Assembly: GCF_003945595.2 (NCBI RefSeq)
Contig: NW_024104764.1
Coordinates: 159,953-223,952, forward strand
Length of the DNA: 64,000 bases
Origin: Pipra filicauda
Lineage: Eukaryota > Chordata > Aves > Passeriformes > Pipridae
Direction of reading: 5' to 3'
Position 1 is the first letter of the stretch, and each line of letters starts with the position of its first letter. The notes beneath the pieces are model-generated. The model did no database searches, was not told the origin of the DNA, and was given only the letters and a program-made list of their open reading frames with translations. The translations under genes were made by a program, and so were the position numbers. This document shows positions 1 through 11,500 of the stretch, one piece after another.

Positions 1-1600
1 GTTTGTGCCCATATTCTGAATACAAAACACCTTAAGCAATTTATCTGTCTTGGAGCACAAGGCATAGAACTTCCCAAAGCAGACTGGGTTGAACTTCTGG
101 GGTTTTTTTGGTTGGTTTGCGTTTTTTTTTTTGGTTGGTTGGTTGGGTCTTGTTAAGGGAGATGTTGATCCCTGGGCTTTTTAGATCAGTATTGTGTTCA
201 GGTGACCCAGTTTCAGCTCTATTCTGCTGTTAAAACTGCACATTTTGGGCTTCTGGCTTCAAGCCAGAACTCAACTCCACAGTGACCTTAAGTTAGACTA
301 AATCTTTTATTAATTTTCTCCTATTTTTAGCTTACAGTGCACATAATCTAACATCCCTGCTTACTGTGCTCTAGGCCACAAGAGGTTTAGGAGACCTGGC
401 TGCCTGTCCATCTCACCAGTGTAAAATTTTAACATGGTGGACAATTGTAACAAAATGTGATAGCTGGGAGTCCCAAAGATCATTTTATGTTCTGTGAGCT
501 TGTGGAAATCACTAAGTGGTCAGAGAGGAGCCAAAGGGAAGTGCCCAGCAGGACGAGGTGCTCATGGGGTCTTGCCATCCTGGAGGAAGGTGGAGTCCTG
601 TGGGGACTGAGAAAAGCAAGGAGTGATCACAAACCAGTGCTGTACATCCCCAGGACAGAACTCTGTTACTGGTTTCTGTTTGTAGGACACTTGCATCTCC
701 TCCTCACCACCTTTTATACCTCCCGTGAGTTCTTGTCAATAAACAGGAATTCATTTGTAGGCTGGGGGTGTGACTGGGATCTCAGGTAAGGTTTCTTTTC
801 AAAGGGGCTGTTTGTGTACCTTTACAATGCAATTTTTAAGCTGTTAATTTTTTATGTGAGTTTCCCCCTTCACTTCAAACCATCAGGTCTTAAGCAGGCT
901 GAGGAAACAGCTCCAGCCTCACCTGAAAAATAACTGTCATGGAAAAGTACTGACTTTGGGAGAGGAAGAGGAGCTGACACAGAGTAGTTGATAACGTTCA
1001 AAAAGCAAATGGGAGAAGGAGGAGACAGCAGCTAATAGGGGTTTCCTTCTGGCCCAAACTGCCCTGTCACCAACAGAAGGAAAATTGCTACTTATCTGCA
1101 AGTAGTCTGGAAAGATCCTTTTCTAAAAATAAAAAGCTGGTGGGTGTGTAATGCAGAAGTGACTTCAGCTGTGATCCTTTATGTGGGATCAGGCAATCCC
1201 TGCCTGGCAGTTTACAAGTCCACAAACAGTGAAAGGGTAGAGCTGTCCCAGGAGCTGAAATGACAGCACCAGTCCACACTGTTTGCTCCTTCCCACCCTC
1301 TACTGCCCCAAAATTTTGACTCTTAATGACAGAAAGAGTGTCAGGGCAACAGCTCCATCAGCACTGTTGTTACCTGCATGAATTCATAGGCTTCTGGGTC
1401 AGTGTCCTGTCTCTGGTTTCCTCCTTTTCCCCAAACGACGGGTGTGAAAGGGTTGCTTTTAGGGGTCTGTTTCAAGGACCACTTTGATGTGTTACGACAA
1501 TAAGATTTGCCCACAAACAACACCAAAACTAATCCCAATCCAACTCAACCCCCTTGTGACCAGGGTGTGTGTGCACGTCCCAGGCAGCAGCCGGGGCAGT
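1..1600. other. Left flank, no firm gene
   Basis: No exon can be supported here with confidence. There is a T-rich stretch with GGTT repeats at about 105-150 and short ORFs on both strands with no recognisable family. The third coding exon of SSNA1 (minus strand) would be expected in or beyond this segment, but nothing resembling its C-terminal sequence was seen. One weak exon-like stretch on the minus strand (about 1374-1525) is described under findings. Confidence 0.5.
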
Positions 1601-1602
1601 TG

Positions 1603-1657
1603 ATTCATCGAGGTGCTGCAGACAGACCTTCAGACAAAACCAGCTCCTGAGTTCACA
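1603..1657 (+). pseudogene. Decayed fragment of ANAPC2 exon 2
   Basis: A block of about 55 bp matches the part of ANAPC2 exon 2 at about 3492-3547. Twenty-six consecutive bases (TTCATCGAGGTGCTGCAGAC and the six that follow) are identical, followed by an imperfect tail that ends in the same GAGTTC. In the real gene this encodes a helix beginning [11 protein letters not shown]. The reading frame is not maintained around the copy, and no splice sites flank it. A CR1 fragment abuts its right end. It is a small ectopic copy placed on the other side of the SSNA1 exons from its source. Confidence 0.7.
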
Positions 1658-1816
1658 GGATCACAGAACACCCTGAGCTGGAAGGGACTCACAGGGACCA
1701 TCGAGTCCTGGCCCTGCACAGACACCCCAACAATCCCACCCTGTCCCTCAAGAGCGCTGTCCCAATGCTCATTGTGCTCTGGCAGCCTTGGGGCCTAAAC
1801 CTCCCCTGACACAACA
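1657..1816 (-). mobile_element. CR1 LINE 3' fragment, minus orientation
   Basis: The reverse complement reads as a CR1 3' end: a GTTGTGTCAGGGGAGGTTTAGG-type segment, then the tract about small contributions of CCCCAAGGCTGCC, the GGTCCCTGTGAGTCCCTTCC core, and a terminal TTCTGTGATCC. Part of the consensus seen in the neighbouring plus-strand copy is missing between the first two pieces. It forms an inverted pair with the copy that follows. Confidence 0.8.
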
Positions 1817-2040
1817 TTAAGTTGGATATTAGGAGAAGGTTCTTCCCCCAGAGGGTGGTTGGGCACTGACCAGGCTCCCCAGGGCAGTGGGCACAGCCCC
1901 AAGGCTGCCAGAGTTCCAGGAGGGTTTGGATGATCCTCTGGGGCACAGGGTGGGATTGTTGGGGTGTCTGCGCTGGGCCAGGAGCTGGACTGGATGATCC
2001 CTGTGGGTCCCTTCCAGCTGGGCATATTCTGTGATTCTGG
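1817..2040 (+). mobile_element. CR1 LINE 3' fragment, plus orientation
   Basis: Starts at a TTGGATATTAGGAGAAGGTT motif, runs through the TTCTTCCCCCAGAGGGTGG segment and the GGATGATCCCTGTGGGTCCC core, and ends at TTCTGTGATTCTGG. Positions from about 1897 onward are the inverted complement of 1657-1800, so the transcribed strand could fold into a hairpin with arms of about 145 bases. Confidence 0.85.
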
Positions 2041-2166
2041 ATTCCACGATCCCCTCGGGTTGCGGAGAGCAGAGATCGGTGCCGTCCCTCCGCTTCTCAC
2101 GAGGATGTTACCCCGCAGCGGGGTCTCTGCCCGGCCCGGCACACCCCCCGTGCTGCCCCTCCGTAC

Positions 2167-2489
2167 CTGCCCGGAGGCCGCCTCGGTCTCGGCGATGGTG
2201 CGGTCGATGTTGGCGCGGGCTGCCCGGAGCCCCGCCAGGCTCTCGCTGGTGTCGGCCAAGCGCCGGGCCAGCGCCGCCATCCGCGCCTGCAGCCGGGCCC
2301 GCTCCGCCTCCTCCGCCCGGATCCGCCCGCTCAGCTCGTCCCGCCGGGCGCGGAGCTCCGACAGCCCTGCGGGGCGGCACCGACCGTCACAAGGGCCCGG
2401 CCCGGCCCCCGGCCCTGCCCCGCCCGGCCCCGCTCACCCTGCCGCAGCGCCCGGCGCTGCCCCCGCAGCGCGGCCCCGGCCCCGCTCAT
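2167..2489 (-). CDS. SSNA1: SSNA1, first two coding exons (partial)
   Basis: SSNA1 (Sjogren syndrome nuclear autoantigen 1) is a small coiled-coil protein that forms filaments and works at centrosomes, basal bodies and microtubule branch points. Coding exon 1 spans 2489-2438 (52 nt, donor GTGAGC at 2437-2432). Exon 2 spans 2366-2167 (200 nt, acceptor CAG at 2369-2367, donor GTACGG at 2166). Together they give 84 codons that align to human SSNA1 from the start without gaps; the clearest match is DRTIAETEAA near residue 70-80, just before the end of exon 2. The whole segment is a predicted coiled coil. It is strikingly Ala/Arg rich (about 20 Ala, 17 Arg, no Lys), which fits strong GC bias. The last exon (about 35 residues in human) was not found. 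Its start codon lies 38 bp from that of divergent ANAPC2. Confidence 0.88.
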
Positions 2490-2527
2490 CGCCGCTCCGC
2501 CCCTTCCTGCGGCCCGGCCCGGCCCGC

Positions 2528-5500
2528 ATGGAGCTCTCGGCCGCCTGGCACACGCTCAGCACCGCGCTGGTGCCGCCCGCCGCCCTGGGGCTGGTGAGGG
2601 GGACCGGAGGGCCCTCAGGGGGCCCTGAGCTCCCTCGGCACCCACCCGGGGGGCTCCGGCCTCGGCCCCTCCCCGGCCGGGCCCCTCCGCCCCCGGGCCC
2701 GCGGGGCGGGCGGAGCCGCCGGGGCTGAGGGAGGAACGGCCCGAGCCGCCGGGGCTGAGGGAGGAACGGCCCGAGCCGCCGGGGTTGTGCGGGGGGAGAG
2801 GGGAAGGGGCGCCTGGGGTGTGCGGGTGGTGTCTCCCGGGGGCTGTCGGGGTCCCCGGGTCCAGCCGGCCCCTCTCCCCATCACCCCAGCCAGGAGAGGG
2901 ATGTGCCCAAAGGGGCGCAGCTTCCCCGGGCCGAGCTGCTGATCTGCTCCGCTCGCTCCCCGAGGGAGCTGGCGTTGGCCAAGGAAGGGTTTTGCTCCAG
3001 AGCTTGGCCGTGAGGAAAGGTTTTACCTCAGTACCTGGCCGTAGAGAAGGGTTTTGCCCCACAGTGTGGCGTTTTCAGGCACCCAAGGGTGGCTTGCAGC
3101 ATTCCCTCCAGGATGTGTGTCCTGCAGCAGCCACCAGCAGGGACAGCGATGGATGGATGGATGGATGGATGGATGGATGGATGGATGGATGGATGGATGG
3201 ATGGATGGATGGATGGATGATGGATGGATGTGTGCGGGTGTGAGCCCTGGGAGGTGGGCGCTGGGCTTCCAGCAGTGGGCTGAGACCCTGTCAGGGGTCT
3301 GTCAGGGTCTCTGCTGTTTGGCAGCAGAGTCCGTGTGTGTGTTCCATCAGATGCTGAACTCAGTGTCCCCCTGCCCTTTCCTTTCCAGGCAGCCCCGAGG
3401 CCCGAGGCTGCGGGGCCGCTGCAGGATGCGGAGCTCCGGGCGGCCCTGGAGGTGCTGCAGTGCTATGACCTGCACTCGGTGGTGGAGGAGTGGTTCATCG
3501 AGGTGCTGCAGACAGACCTGCAGGCAAATATCGGCCCCGAGTTCTGGAAGTGTGTCATCCAGTATGAGAACGCGGCCGAGGAGCCCCAGTGTGCCGCGCT
3601 CCTCCTGGACGCCTTCAGTCGGCTCAAGAGCCGCCTGGAGCCCTACCTGAACAGCCTGGAGCTCCTGGAGGAGTGGACCAAGGCGGGCCTGCTCCTGGGC
3701 ACAGGCGCTCAGACGCTGCGAGAGAAGGTCTACACCATGTTCAAGGCTATCCTGTTCTTCACCACGACCAAATCCTTCCAGGAAATGATCCAGCAGTTCT
3801 ACAGCCGCACTTTCAGGATCTACATGCGGCAGTGGAAGAAGGGAGAGGATGGAACGACCGAGTGTGAGAGCAGCATGAGTGAGACCGAGCAGGAGAGCGA
3901 CACGGAGGAGGGTGGGGGAGAGGGCTCGCTGTGCCCAGGCTGCAGCAGCAAGAGGGAGCAGTGCTGGTGCCCCGAAGCCATGGAGCAGTTTCAGCAGCTC
4001 AATGACATCCTGTACGTATGTCACGGGGTGGTGGCTGTCACTGGGAACAAGGGAGGGTCTGGATGGGGAGCAGCAGCAGGTTTACTGATCCCTGAGAACC
4101 CGAGGAGTTGTGTGTGAGGTCAGGCTGTGTCATGGTACTGGGTAGAGAACCTAACACAGCTGGTTTCCAACTGGTGGTTGAACTGGAGCAGATCTTTAGA
4201 CAGAAAGTTCCTCTCCCTGATTATGAGAATATTTTACTCTTGCTCTGAGGCCCTCTGACCACAAAGAAACAAACTGGTGGAAGGCGTCCCTGCCTATGAC
4301 AGGGGGTTGTACTAGATGATCTTAAGGTCCCTTTCTACCCCAACCTCTATGAAACTCTTCTAAAAAGCTTTTGATGGTGAGAGAAAAATGTTTGTAAGGA
4401 AGATTGGACAGCAGTAGTGTCATGTGTTACGTATTTAGTGCATCTCTGTGGGCTATCAGAGCATGTGAACCGAGGCCTCACCTGTGGAGTGTACAGGGGG
4501 GAAGGTGCCCTCAGGTTTTAGATTTTCTTCATTTGCTTGTACCTTTGCTCCCACACGCTCCTGATGGGTCACTGTGTCCGTAGGCGCCAGCTGAATTTGC
4601 TGGAGAGGGTGAGTGCTGATGCTGTCACCACCATCCTGCACAGGATGATCGAGGAGAGGATGGAGCAGCGGTGCCGGGGGGAGTACGAGCACTCCTTCCT
4701 CAATGAGTTCCAGGAGGTAAGGCAGGGCTGTGGGCAGCAAGGGCCCTTCCTTTGGAGATGTGCAGCTGCTGTTGGTTCAGCAGCTCAGGCTTAAAGCAGA
4801 TTCCACCTGAAAACACCTGGTCCAGGGCTGTGAATTCCACCATCCCGGGCAGGAAAGGTGGTTTAAACTCTCCATTCTGATTTGCTGCTGGAGGGAAAGG
4901 TTTGCTCTGACCTGGTCAGAGTGGACAGTTGTATTTTACCTTGTCCACAGTAACGAGGGAATTTCTGTGGTTCCAGTTTACAAAATCCACAAGTACCACC
5001 TGGCCTGCAGAGGACCCTCCCTCTGTGTAGGTGAGCCCACAACTAGAATTTGTGTGGCTGTTTTCTGTCCCCTTCACAGTTCTCCTGTAAAATAGGAAGC
5101 GAGGATGAGAGAGGATACTCTGGTATTGATCTCACCAGTGGCCACAAGGACAGTTAAAATATTTCTTTGCAACTGCCCACTTGCTTTGCTGCCACTTAAA
5201 CCAAATTTACGTGAGGCTGTTTACCACTATGACCTTAAAATAAAATTCTCTGGGTTATGGCTCTTCCAGGACACAGTCCTGTGCTCTGTGTCCCTCAGTC
5301 ATGACCTTGCCTTTGCCTGTGTCAGAGAACAAGGTGTGCAGCCAGGTTGCCATACAGGCTAGACCGTGGTGGTTGCCCTGGTTCCCTCACTGTTTGCCTG
5401 GCCCACTGTTTTTGTTGCCTGCAAACACTTTCTTTACTGCACCTCGTATGAAATGCTTTTGGATGAGCTGGAGATTGTTTAAGGATATTTTAAGGGCATC

Positions 5501-8500
5501 AGACAAAGTGCAGCACTCTGCTCATCAGATATTGCAGAAGGTCCCCTTGCTCCCACCTCTTCAGAAGGGCCAGTGTGTTTGGCCACAGAATATTGGAGCG
5601 TGTCAGAATTAGGAAGAGACAATTTTAAGAAAAAATGAAAGCACAAGCCTGGAAATGTAAAGGTAAAATAGGAGAAGTCTGAGAAACAGGTTGCTCTGAA
5701 AGTACAGGTGCTGAGGGCAAAACCCCTTTGCAGACACAGCAGCAGCTGCCTGGAGTGTCAGTTTGCAATCAGGCTGTAACAGGAGCACTTGGAGAAGATA
5801 AACCACGGGAAGAATGGGTTGGTTTGATAGTAATTCCTTAACATCGAGTTGTTTTTTTCAGTTATAGTCCCATCCTTCTGTCCTTTAGGAGAATTCTTTA
5901 TCAGCTTCTCCACAGTTGTGCCCAGGTCGATGCCCAGGTGTTGGCAGTTCTCAGGTTCATCCTGCCTTGTCACTGGCAGAACTTGTGCATTCCTTCAGTG
6001 TTTCCTCAGTTGAGTAGATAATTAAAAATGAGCACCAGCAAAACAGACCTTGACTTAGCATTTTTCTTTCAGGCTGTCGGAATCTGCTTATTAAAAAAAT
6101 ATTAATATCTATTAGCTGTTAATACTCAAATACTATCCCAGGAAGTACCATATATTTGCCACCATAATGGGAAAAAACCACATTTCTGGGTATTGTAGTT
6201 GAACACCTTTGAAATTTGACAATTACACATTTCTCTGTAGAAAATTAAATCTCAAATATAAAAAGATAACCTTCTGATGCTTTCTGTTCAGGTTTTTATT
6301 TTATTATTCAGTGACTAGGCTGGTGTTTGAGGTTTCAAGTGCCTGAGTTTGGCTGGGTGTCTGTGAGCCCTTGGGATGGCTTGTTTGCTTTTCATTGATT
6401 TCAGGAACCATCGAAATTTTGGGCCAAGGGTGCTGTGATGGGCAACTTGTTAAACTTCTCATGAATGGGATAGTTCTGCAAATACAGAATGGGATGGAAT
6501 TCTGCAAGAATGGAATAGTCTGCAAGTTTTGGAATATACCCTGTCCTTTTTGGAGCCCAGAGCCTGTGCACAGTCCTCAGTCACCCCTTGTCTTCTCACA
6601 CACACCTGCACAGTCCATATCCTGGATTTTTAGTTGAAGTCCCAGTTATTTCAGCTGGGCTTTCTCCAGCTCTAACCCAGGCTGGGATAGATTTGGAGAG
6701 CATCTGAGGGTGATGCTGTCCTTGTTCCTGCTGGCTGTGTTGGCTGCCTCGAGTGGGTTAAGTGTGGGACATGTGTTCACACGTGTGTCTCCCTCTCCTC
6801 GTGCAGTGGATTGAGAAGGTGATTGGCTGGCTCAGCAGGGTGTTCCTGCAGGACGGGCCCTTGGCACGCTCCTCCCCAGAAGCCAGCAGCACCCTGAAAC
6901 GCTGGAGGTGCCACGTCCAGAGGTTCTTCTACCGCATCTACGCCAGCATGCGCATCGAGGAGCTCTTCAGCATCATCCGAGGTAGGGTGGCCCAGCCAGT
7001 GCTCATTCACCCTTGGGCTGGGCCTGGGTGGATGATAGACCTGTCTGCACTCCCTGAGGGGCCACACTGCCTCCTCCTCGTGCCTCCCCTCGGAGCGTGG
7101 CCCTGCTCCTGCTCACTGCTGGCTTTGCAGATTTCCCGGAGTCGAAGCCGGCTGTGGAGGACCTCAAGTTCTGCCTGGAAAGGACTAACCAGAGGCAGCA
7201 GCTGCTCAGCTCTCTGAAAAGTGCTCTGGAAATGCGACTTCTGCATCCTGGTGGGTTTGACATCCCTGCCTGTGTCTTGACCCTGTGGGGAGCCTGGGCA
7301 TGAGCAGGGATCCACTGGGAGCCAGTCTGGTTTCCTGTTTGGTGGCGAGAGGCAGTCGCTGTGCCCATGGCACGCTCTCCGTGTTCCAATGGGCATGGGC
7401 AGCAGCAGCTCATTGTATCCCAGCCCCTTTTGGCCTAAGTTTTACAGTATGGTCAGGAGCTGAGCTAGAAGTTTAACTTTGGTCCAGGTGGGCAAAGGCT
7501 TCTTTGCTGTGTGTGGTCTGAGTTCCTGACACCGTGTCAGGGCTCAGCTCTGAGCTCCATTCATGGTTGGATCTGTTTTCTCAGACATTCTCGGATCTCT
7601 CCTGTTGCCTGGGGCAGCAGGGCAGGAATGCTTTCTCCTCTGACACCACAGGTCAAACAGAGGGTTTGGACCATCCAAGCCCTTAGTCTGTGCTTCAAGG
7701 CTCTGACTCCCTCTGCTCTCCTCTCTAGGAGTCAACACATCTGACATCATCACTCTCTATATCTCGGCCATCAAGGCCTTGCGGGAGCTGGATCCTTCCA
7801 TGGTTATCCTGGAGGTTGCCTGTGAGCCCATCAGGAAGTACCTGAGGTAAGAGGCGTGCTGGGCAGTCTGACACACCCCCGTTCCCTCCCCTCCCTCCCT
7901 CCCTTCACTTGCTCCGTGTCTCTTGCCCTTGGCAGGACTCGGGATGACACGGTGCGCCAGATCGTGGCCGGTCTCACCGGGGACGCTGAGGGCTCCGGTG
8001 ACCTGGCAAACGAGCTCTCCAAAGCTGACCCAGTGACCCTGGAGAACGGCCAGGAGAGTGATGATGACATCTCAGAGCCAGGGGACTGGGTTCCTGACCC
8101 GGTTGATGCAGATCCAGGTGTGATGCCAAGCCCAGGAGTCCGGGCAGCCTGGGGGGCTGAATTCAGAGGGCCAGCTCATTTGCTGGTCCTCTGCAGCTGA
8201 GCTGGGCTGGGGCAGGTCTCTGTTAATCTCCCACTGTTGTCTGCTGGATTCCAATAGGAAAATCGAGCTCCAAGCGTCGTTCCTCAGACATCATCAGCCT
8301 GCTGGTGAGCATCTATGGCAGCAAGGACCTGTTCATCAACGAGTACCGCACGCTTCTGGCCGACCGGCTGCTGCATCAGTTCAACTACAGTGCTGAGAGG
8401 TGAGGCCTCACTGCCCACCCCCAGGGCTTCTCATGGGAAAGTCACCTGGGTTTTCTTCTGTCTGCTGTCCGAAGGATAACACCTTCAGACCTCAGTCCTG

Positions 8501-11500
8501 TCAATGGCTCTTTGTGGAGCCAGGAATGTCTTTGGCCATTTCTTTTGCAGCTCTGTGTCTAGAATTCCATGTGCTCACCTCTTCTCAGGCTGCTTCCTGC
8601 CCAGTCCTGCCCTTGGCTTGTGCTAATGCAGCAGTGTGTAGGAAATTGGAGGCACACACACCCTCTTAGCTCCATCCCACGTGTTGTGGTGGCCCTCCCA
8701 AATGGAAGGGATGGGAAGGTCTGTGTTTCTGAAACACGGGGAGTTCCACCCGAACATGAGCAAGAACTTCTTTACTGTGAGGTGACTGAGCACTGGAATA
8801 GGCTGCAGAGAGAGTGTGGGGTCTCCATCCCTGCAGATATACCAAATCCATCTGGACACAGTCCTAAGTGACTGCTCCAGGTGACCCTGCTTGAGCAGCA
8901 AGGTCAGACTGGGTGACCTTCCATCCTGAACCATTCTGGGATTCGGTCTTCAAAAAGCTGCTGGCCTAGAAGAGGTGCCTTTCCTCACTTGGGTCCTGGG
9001 AGCCATCCTGGTCCGATAATGTGCCTTGCAAGGCTTCCTAGGAACAAGCACCCTTGTGCCAGGGACCCCCTTTTTTTGGCTGTGTGGCAAGGGGTGGAGG
9101 CCAAGCCAGGCTCGTCCGTCCCAGGGACCTGTGTCTGACCTGCTGTGTCTCTTGCCAGGGAAATCCGCAACGTGGAGCTGCTGAAGCTGCGGTTTGGTGA
9201 AGCTCAGATGCACTTTTGTGAAGTCATGTTAAAAGTAACTTCCTTTTTTATTTTTAAATTCAAGTCCAGGGTGTTCGAGCCCATTGGGGAAGAGGAGGGA
9301 CTTGAGGAGTGTCACAAAAAGGGTCTTTTAGGAAAGTGGGGGCCTCAGAAAGCCAGTGAGGGGGCTCATTTGTGACAGGCAGAAGTGCTTTGAAATCATG
9401 TCTGGTTTTTAAGCTCTGTGGGTTGGATTGTCGACTCTGGGCAATGGTTGCTCTGGTGCTGTTGTCTCTCCTGCCCTTCCTGCAGTAGAGTATCCTGGCA
9501 TTGAAGAGTTGGGCTCTTCCAGCTTCTCTGGGGTTGGGACTCTGGAATTTGATTCTCTTGGAGCAGTGTAGGAAGAACACAGGTCAGGAGGGACTCCAGT
9601 GAAGGCTTGTGAGGAGTTGTGAGCCCTCCCTCAAATGTTTCTGAGTGTGTAGCCTCGTAGTCTTTCTGGTAGACACCCGTGATCATGCCCTTTCCAGTTT
9701 CCCCCCTGTCACTTGCGCACAACGCTATTCCCCTTGTTTAAGCTTCTTCACTAAGGATTAGCAATGACTTGGAAGAGAAGGAGCCACCTCAGGTTCCTCT
9801 GGCTGTTCCAGGACATGGCTGACTCGCGGCGCATCAATGCCAACATTCGGGATGAGGAGGAGAAGCTCCCGGAGGAGGAGAGGCCCCCGTTCAGCCTCGT
9901 CGCCGTTATCCTGTCCAGTGAGTTCTGGCCACCGCTGAAAGAGGAGAAGCTGGAACTTCCAGAGCAGATCAAGGAAGCCATGGAAGCCTATTCCAAGAAG
10001 TATGAGAAGTTAAAGGTGAGGCCACCTTAACCCTCCTTTAAAAAGCTGGTCAGATTTTGTTACATAGTGTGGTTTTTGCAAAGTCCCCTTTGTCATCCTC
10101 TGGACTGTAGCTGTTAGTTTGCCCACGCTGTTACAGTGACATTCACAGTAACCCAGCACTTAGTGGTTCCTCCTGGGAGATCTACTGTGAATGGCTGCTT
10201 CCCCCTTTTCCAGGCCATGAGGACCCTGAACTGGAAGTACCACCTGGGGCTGGTGAGCCTGGATGTGGAGCTGGCTGACCGCACCCTGTCCCTCTCCGTC
10301 TCTCCCGTTCACGCCGCCATCATTCTGCACTTCCAGACCAGGAGTGAGTGCTGTGCCACCCTGTCTGTGTGCTTCCTTGGGTGGGAAGGCCACGTTCCTC
10401 GGGTGGCTGAAGGCTCTGAGAGCCCTGGCAGCAGGACCCAGACTTGGTCCATGGGCTTGGATCTAGCCCAGGGCTCAGCCAGGTCTCCGTCACCCCTCAG
10501 GGCTGCAGCTCCTCACCCTTCTGCTTTGGGCAGTGGCTGCACACAGCTGCTTGTTCCTGCCAGTGCCTCCCCAGCCTCTGACCCAGTCCTGGCATGCTGG
10601 GGCGTGGGCAGGTGTCCTGTTCTCTTCTCCTCTCTGATCTCTGTGGTCTCTGCAGGCACCTGGACGCTGACAGAGCTGAGTGAGGTGCTCAAGGTGCCCG
10701 TGACGTCGCTGAAGCGCAAGATGACGCTGTGGCTGCAGCAGGGTGTCCTGAGGGAAGAGCCTGAGGGCACCTTCACTGTGATTGAGGAGGAGCAGAAGGA
10801 CCAGGTGGAGAAGGTCGTTCTGATCGACAGTGACGAGGAGGGGGACTCTGCCATGGCCTCACAGGCCGACCAGAAGGAGGAGGAGCTGCAGGTACCTGGC
10901 CCTGTGTCTCGGCTGCTTGTGGAGCTGATGGGATGATGCAAAGTCCTGTTTGATATCTTTATTCAGTCCTGTTTAATATCTTTATTGATGATCTGGATGA
11001 GGGGATCGAGTCTACCCATAGACTCGATCTTGCAGATGACACCAAGTTGGAGCACAAGTGCTGTGAGGAGAGGCTGAGGGAGCTGGGGGGGCTCAGCCTG
11101 GACAGGGGGAGGCTCAGGGGAGACCTTCTCACTCTCTGCAACTCCCTGCCAGGAGGGGGGAGCCGGGGGGGTCGGGCTCTGCTGCCAGGAACCAGCAGCA
11201 GGACAAGAGGGCAGAGCCTTGAGCTGCCCCAGGGCAGGTTTAGGTTGGCCATTGGGCAGAAGTTGTTTGCAGAGAGAGGGATCAGCCCTTGGAATGGGCT
11301 GCCCAGGGAGGGGGGGGAGTCCCCGTCCCTGGAGGGGTTTGAGCAGAGCCTGGATGTGGCATCAGTGCCATGGTCTGGGTGACAAGGTGGGGTTGGGTCA
11401 CAGGTTGGACTCCATGATCTCAGAGGTCTTTTCCAACCCGGTTGATTCTGGGATTCTGTGAAATATCCTGTAGGTTTGGGTTTGGGGAGTCTGACTTAAG

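Larger units (their letters stand above)
2080..2800. promoter_or_regulatory. CpG island, divergent SSNA1/ANAPC2 promoter
   Basis: A GC-dense, CpG-rich block covers the first exons of both genes. The two start codons (2489 on minus, 2528 on plus) are separated by only 38 bp. That spacer has CCGCCCC (an Sp1-type box), CTTCCTGCGG (an ETS-type core) and CCCGG repeats, with no TATA box. Human ANAPC2 and SSNA1 are also a closely spaced head-to-head pair. Transcription start sites cannot be read from sequence; the spacing implies very short or overlapping 5' UTRs. Confidence 0.75.
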
